A stretch of DNA of 64,000 bases from Imbricaverruca yamaguchii (taxonomy: Eukaryota; Arthropoda; Thecostraca; Neoverrucidae), in NCBI GenBank assembly GCA_034440575.1, contig JAOTOL010001659.1, forward strand, positions 2,733,501-2,797,500, read 5' to 3'. Shown in pieces: positions 9,761 through 20,770 of the stretch (position 1 is the first letter of the stretch; each line of letters starts with the position of its first letter). The notes beneath the pieces were generated by a model that did no database searches, was not told where the DNA came from, and saw nothing but the letters and a program-made list of their open reading frames with translations. The translations under genes were made by a program, and so were the position numbers.

Positions 9761-12700
9761 GGCAGCCTGCGGCAATGTGTTTGGGTTCTGCACCAAATAA
9801 AAGATAAACAATTTGGAATGGACGGTAGTGACATCTAGCGACGGCAGTCACAAGCAGAGGTAGTAGCATGGGCCGTGGCCGTGTGGCGAAACCTGGCGCG
9901 ATACAAGGTCGTGCGCATGATGCGTAACCCACATCCGGCTGGCAGAATTGAATTAAAGGCGGCTCAAATGACCTTTGTGGTCCGGCACGCCTCTAAAAAT
10001 CCCTCTCCCCTAAGATTGAGGAAGATGCCTCCCAGGGACGCACATTGAACGCATGCTTCCCCCTGTAAATGAGGAAAGCTGTGTCAGCTGGCACAATGCC
10101 GCCTTTGACTGGCAATACATCAGAGGCGGAGGCAGGATCTGTCCCAAAGTTGGAAGGGAAAGAGCAATTTTGAAGGCCACTCGTGGCCAATGTTAAACTC
10201 GCCTATTCTTAAGGCGGAGGAGGGGTTTCCCTCCCCTCTCCATGGATCCCTCTGCTCAGTTTTGGCGTCGCCCACGCCGAGGTTCTGGAGGGGGTGGGAG
10301 TTCTCCGGCTAATGGTATCCCCGTTCGGTTCCCAGCTCTGTGCCACCTGCTAAGAGATCCTGATAGAAGTGGACCGTTCGACACCAAACTCTGCCCTGTA
10401 CTATATAATTTGATTACATCACACTATAATTTGATGAATGTGTATTGTGGTACTCACCCCTTTCCCCAAAAAATGCTAAGCAATCCCTGGTTTGACCTCA
10501 CGTGACCGAAGTTGATTCTGTTCATGCACCATCACAATGCATGAGGTATGGAATAACTATAGGTAATGATAGTACCAGATTGGATATACGTGATTTTGCA
10601 AGCAAATGTTCGAAAAACTCGAAGATAGACATCGAAGAACATAAGCCTTAAATGTCATAGTTTAACCTACGCGCTCAAATGTAACGTCAGGATAAATATG
10701 TAAAAATATTGGACAGAAACGCAAGCAAGAGGAGGGGCCCTGCTTCTCCCTTAAAAACAGACAAAAATATTGCAGATCAAACAGGAAATTTATAGATGAC
10801 GCCACGCAAAACGAAACATTTTGGCGCGCGGAGCGAGCCGAAAGCAGTTTTTTATTGATGACATTTTGTTTTGGTCGGGCCGCTGTTGAGAAAATCTTGA
10901 CTACACCCCTGTTCTTTGGCACCGTAGAACTGACGGATTTTCGGTGGCCCACCTATCCCCATTGTTAAATGTTCCCGGATTTCAACCACTATTTATTCAA
11001 ATATGTTCATTATATCTTTTGTCTTCAAATCATTAGTGATAAATTGACTTTCCCCTGTGAGGGGGGCAAATTACCACTATCGCCTCTAAGTCAACGGGCT
11101 TCAAGTCCCTCCCGCTGTTCAAAGATTGTCTCCGGCATCTCTTGATAAGCCAACTCACATTCTTGAAATTAGATGCGTACTAACCACATGAAAAGGTAAC
11201 ATTTTCCTATATCACGTTTTCCAGCCATTAGCGGTACATCAGCATCACAGAAACGGTTGGCAAGATCATTCCCGCATTGCGCATTCGCATACGGTGCAAT
11301 CGCCACACTTCGTGCGATCATGTGGTTTTTGCTAGGCCTCTTACGTATTGCCAATTGCTGCAAGATGGTAGTCTCCAACCATATTTGCTGTAGACCATAT
11401 TTTCCTGACATGGCTATTCATTTTCGAGATGTCTTCTACTTTTTGCTGGGAGGGCCTAATATTTTTTCTTTTCTTTTTTTCGGGGGGAGGGCGGGGGGTT
11501 CAATGCAATACTCGGGACCCAAATGCATTGATCTCGGACCTTGTCCAAATTCCTGGAGACCCCGAATTGTTGGGGCTCCGACGTGTTTGTAGTTTGCGTG
11601 GCCCGATACACTTCGGGACTCCTGTATTTTTCGCAGCCCGGGGCGATTTTTTCGGGTGTCGGCGTTATTTTTGTTTAGCCAATCTGGAATTTTATATACA
11701 TCGGGGTCTCTTTCAAACTGAGGGAGACAAGCATGGAGAATCATGTGTGTCTCGAAGCATCAGAAGTTCAAGGAAGGTGTCTGTGATGGAACATACAAAT
11801 TACCACGGAATATGAAAGATGCCGACACCAGATGCAGGGGAAGAGCGACTTGCCGGTTAATGAGCGTTACATTAGGAACAACTTTGATTAGAAATTCACT
11901 CTCGTCAGGGCCCCCTCGTCTTGCATCACACGTAAATCCTGTCTGCCTGTGGTTCCACAGACATCTTCGTTATCTGCCACCCACACTTCTGGCTGGAATC
12001 TCTTGCGCACCGTGGTAGACGCTGCGGGACTATATTTCTCCTTATATGTACGATACACCCACCAAGGAAGCAACACATATTTCTCAAACCGCATAAACAG
12101 TTACTCATGTGAACAACCTTCACGGTCCACTATCCAGTGGCTCCGTGGACTGTATATTATCTCGAGGATACTCATAAAAGGATGCGGTAGACCGAGAACA
12201 CATACCAAACGTCAAGACGCCGTTAACATTGCGAGTGAAATCACCTCGGCGAACCCGGGGTTCACGTTGACCGGACATCAGTGACGATTACAATTTCCGG
12301 TGTTTTCTGTGCGAAAATTGGTATGTCACACGCGGACCATAGTCAGATGCTCACCAGTCTCGTGTGTGTAGAGACTTACACCACTGGACACACGCGGTAG
12401 GATACCCATACGCTTCTGCGCTGGAGTATCTTCCGAGCCCGCACCACGAGGGTCTACCCAGCTGCACGTTAAAGGCAGAGTATGTCTCCACATTGATATC
12501 AGCGTTGTTTTCTAATAGATGTACATAATTTCTGGACAGGGGAAGGAAGATTACTGCAGTATTAGACAGATAATTCAGATGTCAGATCATCCTAGATAAA
12601 ATAAGATGAAATGTCGTTCGCGAATGCTTCACTCATCTGGATAGGCTACCCTACTGCAATCATCTCACAAGTACGGTGGCAGTTTGTGGGCGCTTCAACT

Positions 12701-13230
12701 ACAAGGGCTATCCTACAATGCTGACGTCACAAGTGTGTTGACATTAGCGCTAGGTGAAGCCAACCGGCAGTACATCTTTGAGTGAAAGGAAGCAGTGAAC
12801 ACATTAATAAATATGTAGGTATACAATACCTGATTGTGGTGAAATGGGTGGAGTAATATAGTGCAGACATCCAGACACAACCCGGTTCTTAGATGTGATC
12901 TAAGACCATAATGCACTTGCCGTTCTTTCTTCTTCCTTCAGACAATCTAAGGTGCAAATCTTAACGTCTAAATTTGGAGCTTAGGGGCACATCGACAGCA
13001 GTGAAGGTTTAATTTTGATCTTTTTGAAATGAATGATTCGGCGAGTTTACACGACCCTTAACATGTAGCATTAGCGACGCCGGATAAACACTATTTGTCT
13101 TCGGATGGCTCCTAGGATCACGGAAAAGCAAAACAATAACGACTAGTTGCAGGTAGTCACGTACATCTAGCGTCATCTGTCCATGCTAGCCACACGCAGT
13201 GGCATCTGGAGTGGATAGCACCAGCCTCCG
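9761..13230. other. No gene seen; anonymous DNA with repeat fragments
   Basis: No recognisable exon. 11490-11690 is a degenerate tandem of units about 20-24 bp long, alternating gggacyccga and T-rich tracts, like that at 53880-54800. 12973-13008 matches the 3' end of SINE family C. Confidence 0.45.
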
Positions 13231-13514
13231 CGGTAGTCTTGTATGTCTAGTCGCGGACGACACAGTGCATGCGCTCAGGTGCAAAGTGAAGACTGCGGAT
13301 GCAAGTGTCGTCGGCCATTCGCCAACCGCACGACGTGCAACGGTCCAGCATACCTAAAGCGCGAGATAATTGGTTCAGAATGTCGGTGCCGCCCAGTGAC
13401 ACCGGGTCAGCCTCGCCACACCAATCAACTGCCGCAGGGTCTGGAGAGGCGGACCAGTGCACTGGACCAACGGCGCGACCCCAGCGGCGGTCAGACTCCG
13501 GCCGTCAGCGGTCC

Positions 13515-13914
13515 ACAGCCGCCGTTGGACCGCTACACCGGACCGTCGGTCTAGCCCCGCGGCCGCCGTTGGACCGCTACACCGGACCGACGGTCTACCC
13601 CCGCCGTCAGCGGTCCACGGCCGCCGTTGGACCGCTACACCGGCCCGACGGTCTAGCCCCGCCGTCAGCGGTCCACGGCCGCCGCTGGACCGCTACACCG
13701 GCCCGACGGTCTAGCCCCGCCGTCAGCGGTCCACGGCCGCCGCTGGACCGCTACACCGGACCGACGGTCTAGCCCCGCCGTCAGCGGTCCACGGCCGCCG
13801 CTGGACCGCTACACCGGACCGACGGTCTAGCCCCGCCGTCAGCGGTCCACGGCCGCCGTTGGACCGCTACACCGGACCGTCGGTCCGGCCGGAGCAGCGG
13901 TCCGACTCCGGCCG
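13515..13914. repeat. 58-bp minisatellite downstream of TMEM53, containing copies of its stop region
   Basis: The motif accgctacac recurs at 13529, 13573, 13631, 13689, 13747, 13805 and 13863; the spacing is 58 bp except one 44-bp short unit. Each unit holds cgtcagcggtccacggcc, nearly identical to cgtcagcggcccacggcc at 13913-13930. On the minus strand that is the last codons and TGA of the adjacent gene. The array therefore starts inside the coding end and fills the presumed 3' UTR. Confidence 0.9.
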
Positions 13915-14079
13915 TCAGCGGCCCACGGCCACCGCCGCTCGCTTGTGCGCCGGAAACCGCTCCGGGAAGCGCAGGTAGCCCAGGTACTTGAGAAAGGCGG
14001 CCACCTCGGCGTGGTAGTCGTGCGGATGCTTCAGCAGGTGGCACACGTGCTTCGAGTCGGGCCAACGCTTGTAGAAGAC
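13915..14079 (-). CDS. TMEM53: TMEM53 exon 5 (residues 257-310, stop)
   Basis: Acceptor gcgtgtggccag at 14080. Encodes VFYKRWPDSKHVCHLLKHP, YHAEVAAFLKYLGYL and a short basic tail ending AVAVGR, then TGA at 13917-13915. The pyrimidine tract is weak, so the acceptor rests mainly on phase and homology. The tail and stop lie inside the unit of the downstream 58-bp minisatellite. Confidence 0.85.
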   Translation of the reverse strand, partial: VFYKRWPDSKHVCHLLKHPHDYHAEVAAFLKYLGYLRFPERFPAHKRAAVAVGR

Positions 14080-17000
14080 CTGGCCACACGCGTTCAGGTC
14101 AGACAGCGGTCACGCAGCGTAATTAGGTCGGACAGGTGGAGGATTGGGCACGCGTCTGGTGATGAGACGAGCATATGGTCGACTGTCCCACACGCTTACA
14201 ATGCGGTGGTTCACCTACGGCGCCAACATCACTAGCCTCCCCTGGGGTGGCATGCTCTGTGGGCACCTTTCTACATCATGACGATAGTATTCCGCACGCC
14301 CGGCCACACCCACGTTATTGGACGTTTTCCCTTCCACAGTTCCGAAGAACCTTGGGTTCTATTTTCCCGCGCAGCTCCGTAGGTTATGTGTCACAGCCAG
14401 AAAGGTGAGTTGACCGAAACCTATTGTCGTATAGCTGCAGTTGCAGAAAAGGATTTAAACCAGAGTTGACAGGTTTACCACCAAACATACTCTTACTGAT
14501 TCTTACCAATGGTAAAAACTGACATCAAGATGTTCCTATCGGCTATTGCCGGTAACGGTCTTCAAAATACTTTGCCTACTCTATTTAAGATACATAGGAA
14601 CTCCTTTTAAATATCTAGTCGTATCACGCATCATACGTGTAAAATACATTGACAGCGGCAAAGATGGAGCTGATATATCCCAGGAAGTGTAAACATGTCA
14701 CCAATTTCTCCCTGTTTTACCAGTATTTTTTCGGCCGGTTTTTACCTGTAAAAACTGGGTGCCATGACAAGAACTAGCTTTTCCCAGTAAAAACCATCAC
14801 CCAGAATTAAACACATCAGAAGATCTTTTGCGAATACAAAATCGATGGCCCTCTGGTTTGATCCTCGGGGATTTTCGCGCCGCTGGTGTCTCCGTCTGCG
14901 GAGTCCCAGCGACTGGCGCTAACATCGGTCGGGCTTGTGGGCGGGGGATAGGGGCGCCCATGTATTGGCATTTGGTGTCGATTTTTGTGGGGCTCGATGC
15001 ATTTATAGCCAATAAGATGCATAACAGAAAATATTACACACATTGCTTATATTTGCACCCGTCTTTGACATCGACCCATCTGAAAATTGGGCCACCGACT
15101 ATGGCACGGCCGCGGTTCATTAAAATGAACCCGACAGAAACAACTTGAGCGTGCATGTACAAACCAGAGAGAACACGGTTGCGTTCTACATGTACACACA
15201 AAATCGGAGCAGCACACAACACGTGTAACCAACAGCGGAAAATACTCCAGTCGCACCGGAGCTTCACATCGACTTACAGTGATCAGCCAACCCCTTAACA
15301 TTGACACAGATCACGCGTCGGCACGCTGGCGTTGCGAGCTGACCTTCCTGCCTTTGTTCTCGAACTGGGAGCCGACGTTCAATATGACGTCGCATGATGT
15401 GACCGGGTCGTTTTTGGACCACAGCAGCAGCAAGGCCGTGTCGTCCATCGGGTACTCGACAAACAGGCGGCGACTCTCGCGGTAATGGCGCGTCGCCTTC
15501 TTCTCCAGCCAGCGCAGGTGCATCCTGCGGCCACAGCACACACCGCTCACTGGTCTGGACCTGGCCACTGGTCACGTGGTATGGTCACTGGTCACGTGGT
15601 GTGGTCACTGGTCACGTGGTGTGGTCACTGGTCACGCGACTTGACTACTCGCCGCGTTGATTTTTAACGGTTTTTCTCTGTTGAAGAGATCGTGCCTGAC
15701 ACATCCATCTCGTGCGTCTGCTACCTATACTGAGAGCAGATATCCGCTGCCTGGTCAGCAAAAATGAATGCACGCCACTTGGTCCTGACCTAATACACAC
15801 AACCTGAGGTGGGTTTTCGTTCTAACCGAATCTACCTACCACTGTAAACCTTGAAGGCAATGACGTGAACATTTTAGCGAATGGAACAGGTGTTTAGAAA
15901 ACATTAGATGATAGTTCTGGTGATCTGCTGTTTGACTTGTCACGTGAAAGCATACTCAGTTTCGTCCTAAGGCCACATTGCGCCAGCCATGCATTGCAAT
16001 GCAACAACAGAACATCTTGCTAATCTTTCGCAGACAGCTAAATACATCGTCCAGTGTTTGTTGACAGTAAACAGGACATCTATGTGTGTTGGATAGTCTG
16101 ATTAGTGCCTTTGACCACGATGTAAATTGAGACAGAGGAGATACCATGACACGCCACGAAGAGGTGCCATGATGCGCCACGAGGCGCCATGGTTCTCTGC
16201 AGATGCCACCATGCTGTGGTTGCGCACCATGTACCGACCTTGCATACGCGGCAATAATGCGCTGGATGTACGGATTGTTTGATATTGCCAGCGGCAGTCC
16301 AACAGGAATCTGCTCCATATCGGCTGGACTGTCAAACACCTGCGGGCGACAAATGTCAGCCGGATTGTTACACACATGTGGGCGACACATGGCAGCCGGT
16401 CTGTGACACACCTGTCAGCTGAACTGTCACACACCCGTGAGCGACATATGTCAGCCGGACTGCCACACAGCTGTGGACGACATATGTCAGCCGAACTGTC
16501 ACACATATGTCAGCCGGACTGTCACACACCTGTCAGCCGGACTGTCACACACCTGTCGGCCACATATGTCAGCCGGACTGTCATACACCTGTCGGCCACA
16601 TATGTCAGCCGGACTGTCACACACCTGTCGGCCGGACTGTCACACACCCGTCGGCCACATGTCAGCCGGACTGTCACACACCTGTCGGCCACATATGTCA
16701 GCCGGACTGTCATACACCTGTCGGCCACATATGTCAGCCGGACTGTCACTCCCTTCGGCCTTTGTCACACCTGTCGGCCGGACTGTCACACACCTGTCGG
16801 CCACATATGTCAGCCGGACTGTCACACACCTGTCGGCCACATATGTCAGCCGGACTGTCATACACCTGTCGGCCACATATGTCAGCCGGACTGTCACACA
16901 CCTGTCGGCCCGACTGTCACACACCTGTCGGCCACATATGTCAGCCGGACTGTCGCACACCTGTCGGCCACATATGTCAGCCGGACTGTCACACACCTGT

Positions 17001-20000
17001 CGGCCTGTCAGCCGGACTGTCATACACCTGTCGGCCACATATGTCAGCCGGACTGTCACACACCTTCCATGTCAGCCGGACTGTCACACACCTGTCGGCC
17101 ACATATGTCAGCCGGACTGTCACACACTGTCGGCCGCTGTCACACCTGTCGGCCACATATGTCAGCCGGACTGTCACACACCTGTCGGCTCAGCCGGACT
17201 GTCACACACCTGTCGGCCGGACTGTCACACACCTGTCGGCCACATATGTCAGCCGGACTGTCATACACCTGTCGGCCACATATGTCAGCCGGACTGTCAT
17301 ACACCTGTCGGCCACATATGTCAGCCGGACTGTCACACACCTGTCAGCCGGACTGTCACACACCTGTCAACCGGACTGTCACACACCTGTCGGCCACATA
17401 TGTCAGCCGGACTGTCACACACCTGTCGGCCACACAACGTCAGCCATAGAATGTTCGATGAATCCAAAATTATAGGCTGGAATGAACAAATCAGCAATAG
17501 CAGCTAGTCAGCTTAAAGGTTTGCCGAGTAAATTAAAGACTGGATAAACCAGCGCACATGGTCGCCGTAATTTTGCTTTGAAATCCTAATAGGCAACTTG
17601 ATTAAAAAAGGAATGTCTTCAAAATTAAAAATCAGAAGAAAAAGTCACAGATACATTGATCGATCTAACTGCACAAACGTTGGAAAGCTCGCGCTCCCCT
17701 TTTTTTAAGGGGCACAGAGGTTCATTGAGGTCAAAAAGCATATTTTGAGGCTAGCTTACCTAGGTCGGTGACCTTTCATGCATGGACGTGAATGTCAAGT
17801 AGGAAGAAATGTCTTGATGACTGTTCAGGATTACGATTTTCATAAAATACCATGTCGATGAAAAGACGATGCATAGCAGCAACACAAAGCTATAAATTTT
17901 GGGGTGGGAGTGGAACATTCTCTAATATTATAGAATGCATGGGAATGAGACAAAATCGATCTAAACTTTGCTGAAATCGTGGTTTCTGACACCGTATAAA
18001 CTTGAAGCAAGGAGGAAATACACGTGCCAAACAACTCTAAGGTTCTGATTCAATCGTGTTGGCTTTGTATTAGCTCTTACTTTGCAAATGTCCGTCGCTA
18101 ACGACCTCGGGAGCGTGCAAGGTCATATCCACGCCACCTGGCGGGACACTGACTGCATTTGGTGCAGTATTAGAAGACAGCACTGTCGATGACAACCTGC
18201 TGCGATTTACCAAATCATATGAAGTGGTTGCAAAAGTTTGAGCATGAAGAACAACTTCACTGAATCAAATTTGTCCTCGAACCCTGACTTGATCTGGTCC
18301 GCCACCGCCTCTCACACCTGTCGTAATCTGACCCCACGGTCACTTATACTTATCTCGTATTGCCATGACCATCATTTACATGGTAGGAGCGCCCTTAAAC
18401 TCAAATACCTAACTAACCATCATTTACACGTCCATGGGCAATGCTCGACTACATGGGCCCAGTATCGTTCGCAGTAGTCAAGCATTTCCAGAGAATAAGA
18501 ACTCTGTTATGAAGGGGGTTTGATCTGGATTTGACGTGCTCTAGCTCCGCAATCTTTGTATGTTGGAACTCTTCCTTTTTCGGCAAAAGGTGTGCCATGC
18601 AATTTATCAAAGTTGCGCGACATCAGCCGAAACTACAACGGGAAGACTCATCTCGCGTTTTCACAAATAAATGGAGAACCAAGGGCTAGGACGGGCAAAA
18701 TCGCTCAGTAGTCTTCGAGCGAGGTTACATTAGATGCATCATTATTACCTCGTTATTGACTGCACTTAAACTTCTGATAGACTTCGCATGCTATGACAGC
18801 GTGCTGTGAAGACATACCCCTGCATAAGGGTACAGTTACACATAGGGATGTACTGCAGGGATATGCCTCCAGAGGGATATGCGGCGATGATATATTCTCC
18901 AAATGGATGCACTACGAGGATACACCTCCAGAGGGATGTGCTGCAGGGATACACCCCCCCCGCCCAAAAAGGGACGTGTTTCGAGAGTAAGTCCATACAT
19001 ATGGATGTGCTGGTAGAAGTACCCTATAATCCAAATAACTAAGGGATGTGCTGCGAGGATGTGCCCCACGGCGGAGGGTGAAGGATGGGGGAGTAGAGCT
19101 GTGAGGTACACCTCTCCAGTGGGGAGGTGAGTAGTGCGCGGCGGCCGCAACGGAAGGCGGGATGTGTTGACCCACCATGCCGGTGATCTTTTTGCTGATG
19201 CTCCTCTCGGGGTCCAGCAGAACCATCTGGGCGAGTACCTCGCCCCAGTAGTAGGCGCCGATGGAGAAGCCGTGCACCAAGTACTCGCTGCCTTCGTCGT
19301 TCGCCAGCAGAAACTCGACCAGCTCGCGCGCCGTGACCTGCCGCACAATAACTGTGTCACACTGAGACAGACACATCTCCCATGTAACAGTGTATGAGCC
19401 GGCAGCGTGGTAGAGGAGGGAGAGGTCATCCGCTACTTCTATCGGTCTCACCTCGATCCCTCAATTTGGCAAATGAACGGCATAGCAGACTGAAACTCAT
19501 TGTACCTTGTTCAAAATGTTGACATCCCATGTGACGATTGTGATTTCAGGTTATATTGGGTCACTGACTTCAGCCAGATAAAATGTGACAATGTGTTAAC
19601 AAGGTTTGACCATCTATAGCATTGCTTTATAGCTCAACGCCTTCCTTTGGAACCAGTGATAGCAGCTGTGTGTGACAATGGGAACATGTATACCTAGGGA
19701 GTTCTGGAACCATTTACCTAATATCATCTAAGTTTGGATATATTTTCGGTGATCTCTCCATATATTTGTCATCTAAAGTAATATAGTAGCATGTGATAGA
19801 AGAGAAACATGATCATAAGGTTGCATCAATACAAACGAAGAGATGGATGCACTTCTTGGGCCATTGAGCTGAATAACATGTCGATTTTGAAATTAGTTTA
19901 CTTGTATTAATTTCGCACGATATTTAATATACCTAATTTCGCCTCCAATGAAAGCCTTGTTGAATGAACCCAACACATTTTTTACCATGACATATCCCAC

Positions 20001-20560
20001 AACGATGTCAATATCACGTCTTTATTCAGTCAGCTATATTACTCCTGCGGTGGGAGGTGGGGAGGCCGAAAGATCCATCTCCGTCGACACAACGCGCTTG
20101 CATATCCCGCCGTCGAGACGCGGATCTCATACAATCTGCTCTGCGCGCGGAACTGTCCTGGGCGCGCGACTAGACCCGGCTACCAGTTGACATAGCCAGC
20201 CGACCTGCGCAGGGCACCGATCGGGCCGAGCCTGACCTGAGAGCCCGTCTCGGGCAGCAGCATCTGTCGCGCCGTCAGCCTGGCCACCAGCACGTTGAAG
20301 CCCTGGCTGGTGTAGAAGTCGGCGTACTTGCGCAGGCCGCGCGGCGTGGCGCCCAGCCAGGGCAGCATCACGGCCAGCGGCCGGTCGGCAGAGTGGCGCA
20401 GCACCTCGGCCGGCGTCAGGCCGCGCGTGCCGCCCGGCCACGTGGTGAGCAGCGACAGGCTGTCGCTGATGCGCAGCGCCGCCGGCCGCGCGTGCAGCTC
20501 GCCGAAGGCGCGCACTCCAGGCGCCGCGCGCGCCAGGAAGCGACCGCACAGCAGCGCCAT
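13915..20560 (-). CDS. TMEM53: TMEM53/DUF829 alpha/beta-hydrolase-fold protein (whole gene, 5 coding exons)
   Basis: Exons 20237-20560, 19176-19337, 16239-16339, 15344-15524 and 13915-14079 join in consistent phase (0, 0, 2, 0) to 310 aa plus TGA. All borders are GT-AG. Family members are about 280-300 aa and vertebrate TMEM53 is a nuclear-envelope protein. Exon 1 carries LPWLGATPRGLRKYADFY and GFNVLVAR, exon 2 the nucleophile elbow HGFSIGAYYWGE (Ser133), exon 3 FDSPADMEQIPVG, exon 4 LLLLWSKNDPVT (Asp235) and exon 5 WPDSKHVCHLLKHP (His267). The triad assignment is by analogy; enzymatic activity of the family is uncertain. The ATG at 20560 follows an acceptor directly, so a non-coding 5' exon is likely upstream. 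Oddities are the splice-acceptor minisatellite at exon 3, the stop-codon minisatellite at exon 5 and the SINE at exon 1. Exons are far richer in GC than introns. Confidence 0.9.
14080..15343 (-). other. TMEM53 intron 4
   Basis: AT-rich intron without recognised repeats; no other gene seen. Confidence 0.7.
15344..15524 (-). CDS. TMEM53: TMEM53 exon 4 (residues 196-256)
   Basis: Acceptor gctgtggccgcag; one base completes the Arg196 codon begun in exon 3. Donor AAG then GTCAGC. Encodes MHLRWLEKKATRHYRESRRL and PMDDTALLLLWSKNDPVT, with the predicted acid residue of the triad, ending in FENKGRK. Confidence 0.88.
15561..15640. repeat. 20-bp tandem repeat beside TMEM53 exon 4
   Basis: Four copies of ggtcactggtcacgtggtgt. 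It lies in intron 3, about 36 bp upstream (minus sense) of the exon 4 acceptor. Each unit carries CACGTG, an E-box palindrome. Confidence 0.9.
16239..16339 (-). CDS. TMEM53: TMEM53 exon 3 (residues 163-196)
   Basis: 101-nt exon. Acceptor gtcgcccgcag, donor ag then GTCGGT at 16238. Encodes VFDSPADMEQIPVGLPLAI and PYIQRIIAAYA; ITGM from exon 2 joins VFDSP as expected for the family. Its acceptor and first 16 bases are the founder unit of the 36-bp minisatellite that begins only a few bases upstream. Confidence 0.85.
16346..17440. repeat. 36-bp minisatellite made of TMEM53 exon 3 acceptor copies
   Basis: About 30 units, full length 36 bp, several truncated. On the minus strand a unit reads ctgacatatgtggccgacag followed by gtgtgtgacagtccgg. 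The genuine exon 3 border reads ctgacatttgtcgcccgcag followed by gtgtttgacagtccag. Each unit thus holds a branch-point-like CTGAC, a CAG acceptor and the exon's first codons, and stays open in the gene's frame (V-C/Y-D-S-P-A-D-I-C-G-R-Q). Units nearest the exon (16350-16500) are the most diverged; distal ones are almost identical. Confidence 0.95.
17441..18834 (-). other. TMEM53 intron 2, unique part
   Basis: AT-rich sequence between the minisatellite and exon 2. No exon or recognised element. Confidence 0.6.
18835..19070. repeat. Degenerate ~20-bp repeat beside TMEM53 exon 2
   Basis: Units like gggatgtgctgcagggatac and gggatatgcctccagag recur at about 20-bp steps (18835-18950), with one more near 19043-19070. 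Located in intron 2 just past the exon 2 donor. Confidence 0.7.
19176..19337 (-). CDS. TMEM53: TMEM53 exon 2 (residues 109-162)
   Basis: Acceptor ttattgtgcggcag at 19338; donor ATG then GTGGGT at 19175. 162 nt, phase 0 on both sides. Encodes VTARELVEFLLANDEG, then YLVHGFSIGAYYWGEVL with the GxSxG elbow, and ERSISKKITGM. Confidence 0.88.
19338..20236 (-). other. TMEM53 intron 1
   Basis: AT-rich intron between coding exons 1 and 2; nothing further recognised. Confidence 0.7.
20237..20560 (-). CDS. TMEM53: TMEM53 exon 1 (residues 1-108)
   Basis: Acceptor gttctgttgcag ends at 20561 and the ATG is the first codon. The donor is CAG then GTCAGG at 20236. The exon encodes a GC-rich N-terminal leader, then RPLAVMLPWLGATPRGL and LTARQMLLPETGSQ, the first strands of the hydrolase fold. 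A frame open upstream to about 20690 runs into the SINE and meets an in-frame TAG, so no N-terminal extension is expected. Confidence 0.85.
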
Positions 20561-20770
20561 CTGCAACAGAACGTTGTTTGTTTGTTTATTGGTTGGTTCA
20601 CGACACACTTTACGCACATTCACGGCTAATGGCGCCCCCCACACTGTTTCGCCGGCGGGCCGCGGGATTGGGAAATGTCCTGAGTGGCGCTAGAGTCGAA
20701 CTCGGGATCTTTGGTACCCATAGCCCGACACCTTAACCACCCGGCCGTCCCCGCCCCTGCAACGGAACGT
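20561..20770 (-). mobile_element. tRNA-derived SINE (family A) with 14-bp target-site duplication
   Basis: Full-length SINE, body 20575-20756, minus strand, same orientation as TMEM53. The head has box A (ggccgggtgg) and box B (gagttcgactc) of a Ser/Leu-type tRNA, then the body shared with 50471, 57578 and 22283, and an ataaacaaacaaac tail. Flanks ctgcaacagaacgt (20561-20574) and ctgcaacggaacgt (20757-20770) are the target-site duplication; on the minus strand both are splice-acceptor-like (acgttctgttgcag and acgttccgttgcag). Confidence 0.92.

Noticed and set aside
16376..17507. Three overlapping frames of about 320-357 codons on the plus strand
   Set aside because: Antisense readings of the 36-bp minisatellite; the meaningful frame is on the minus strand and belongs to the exon 3 border.
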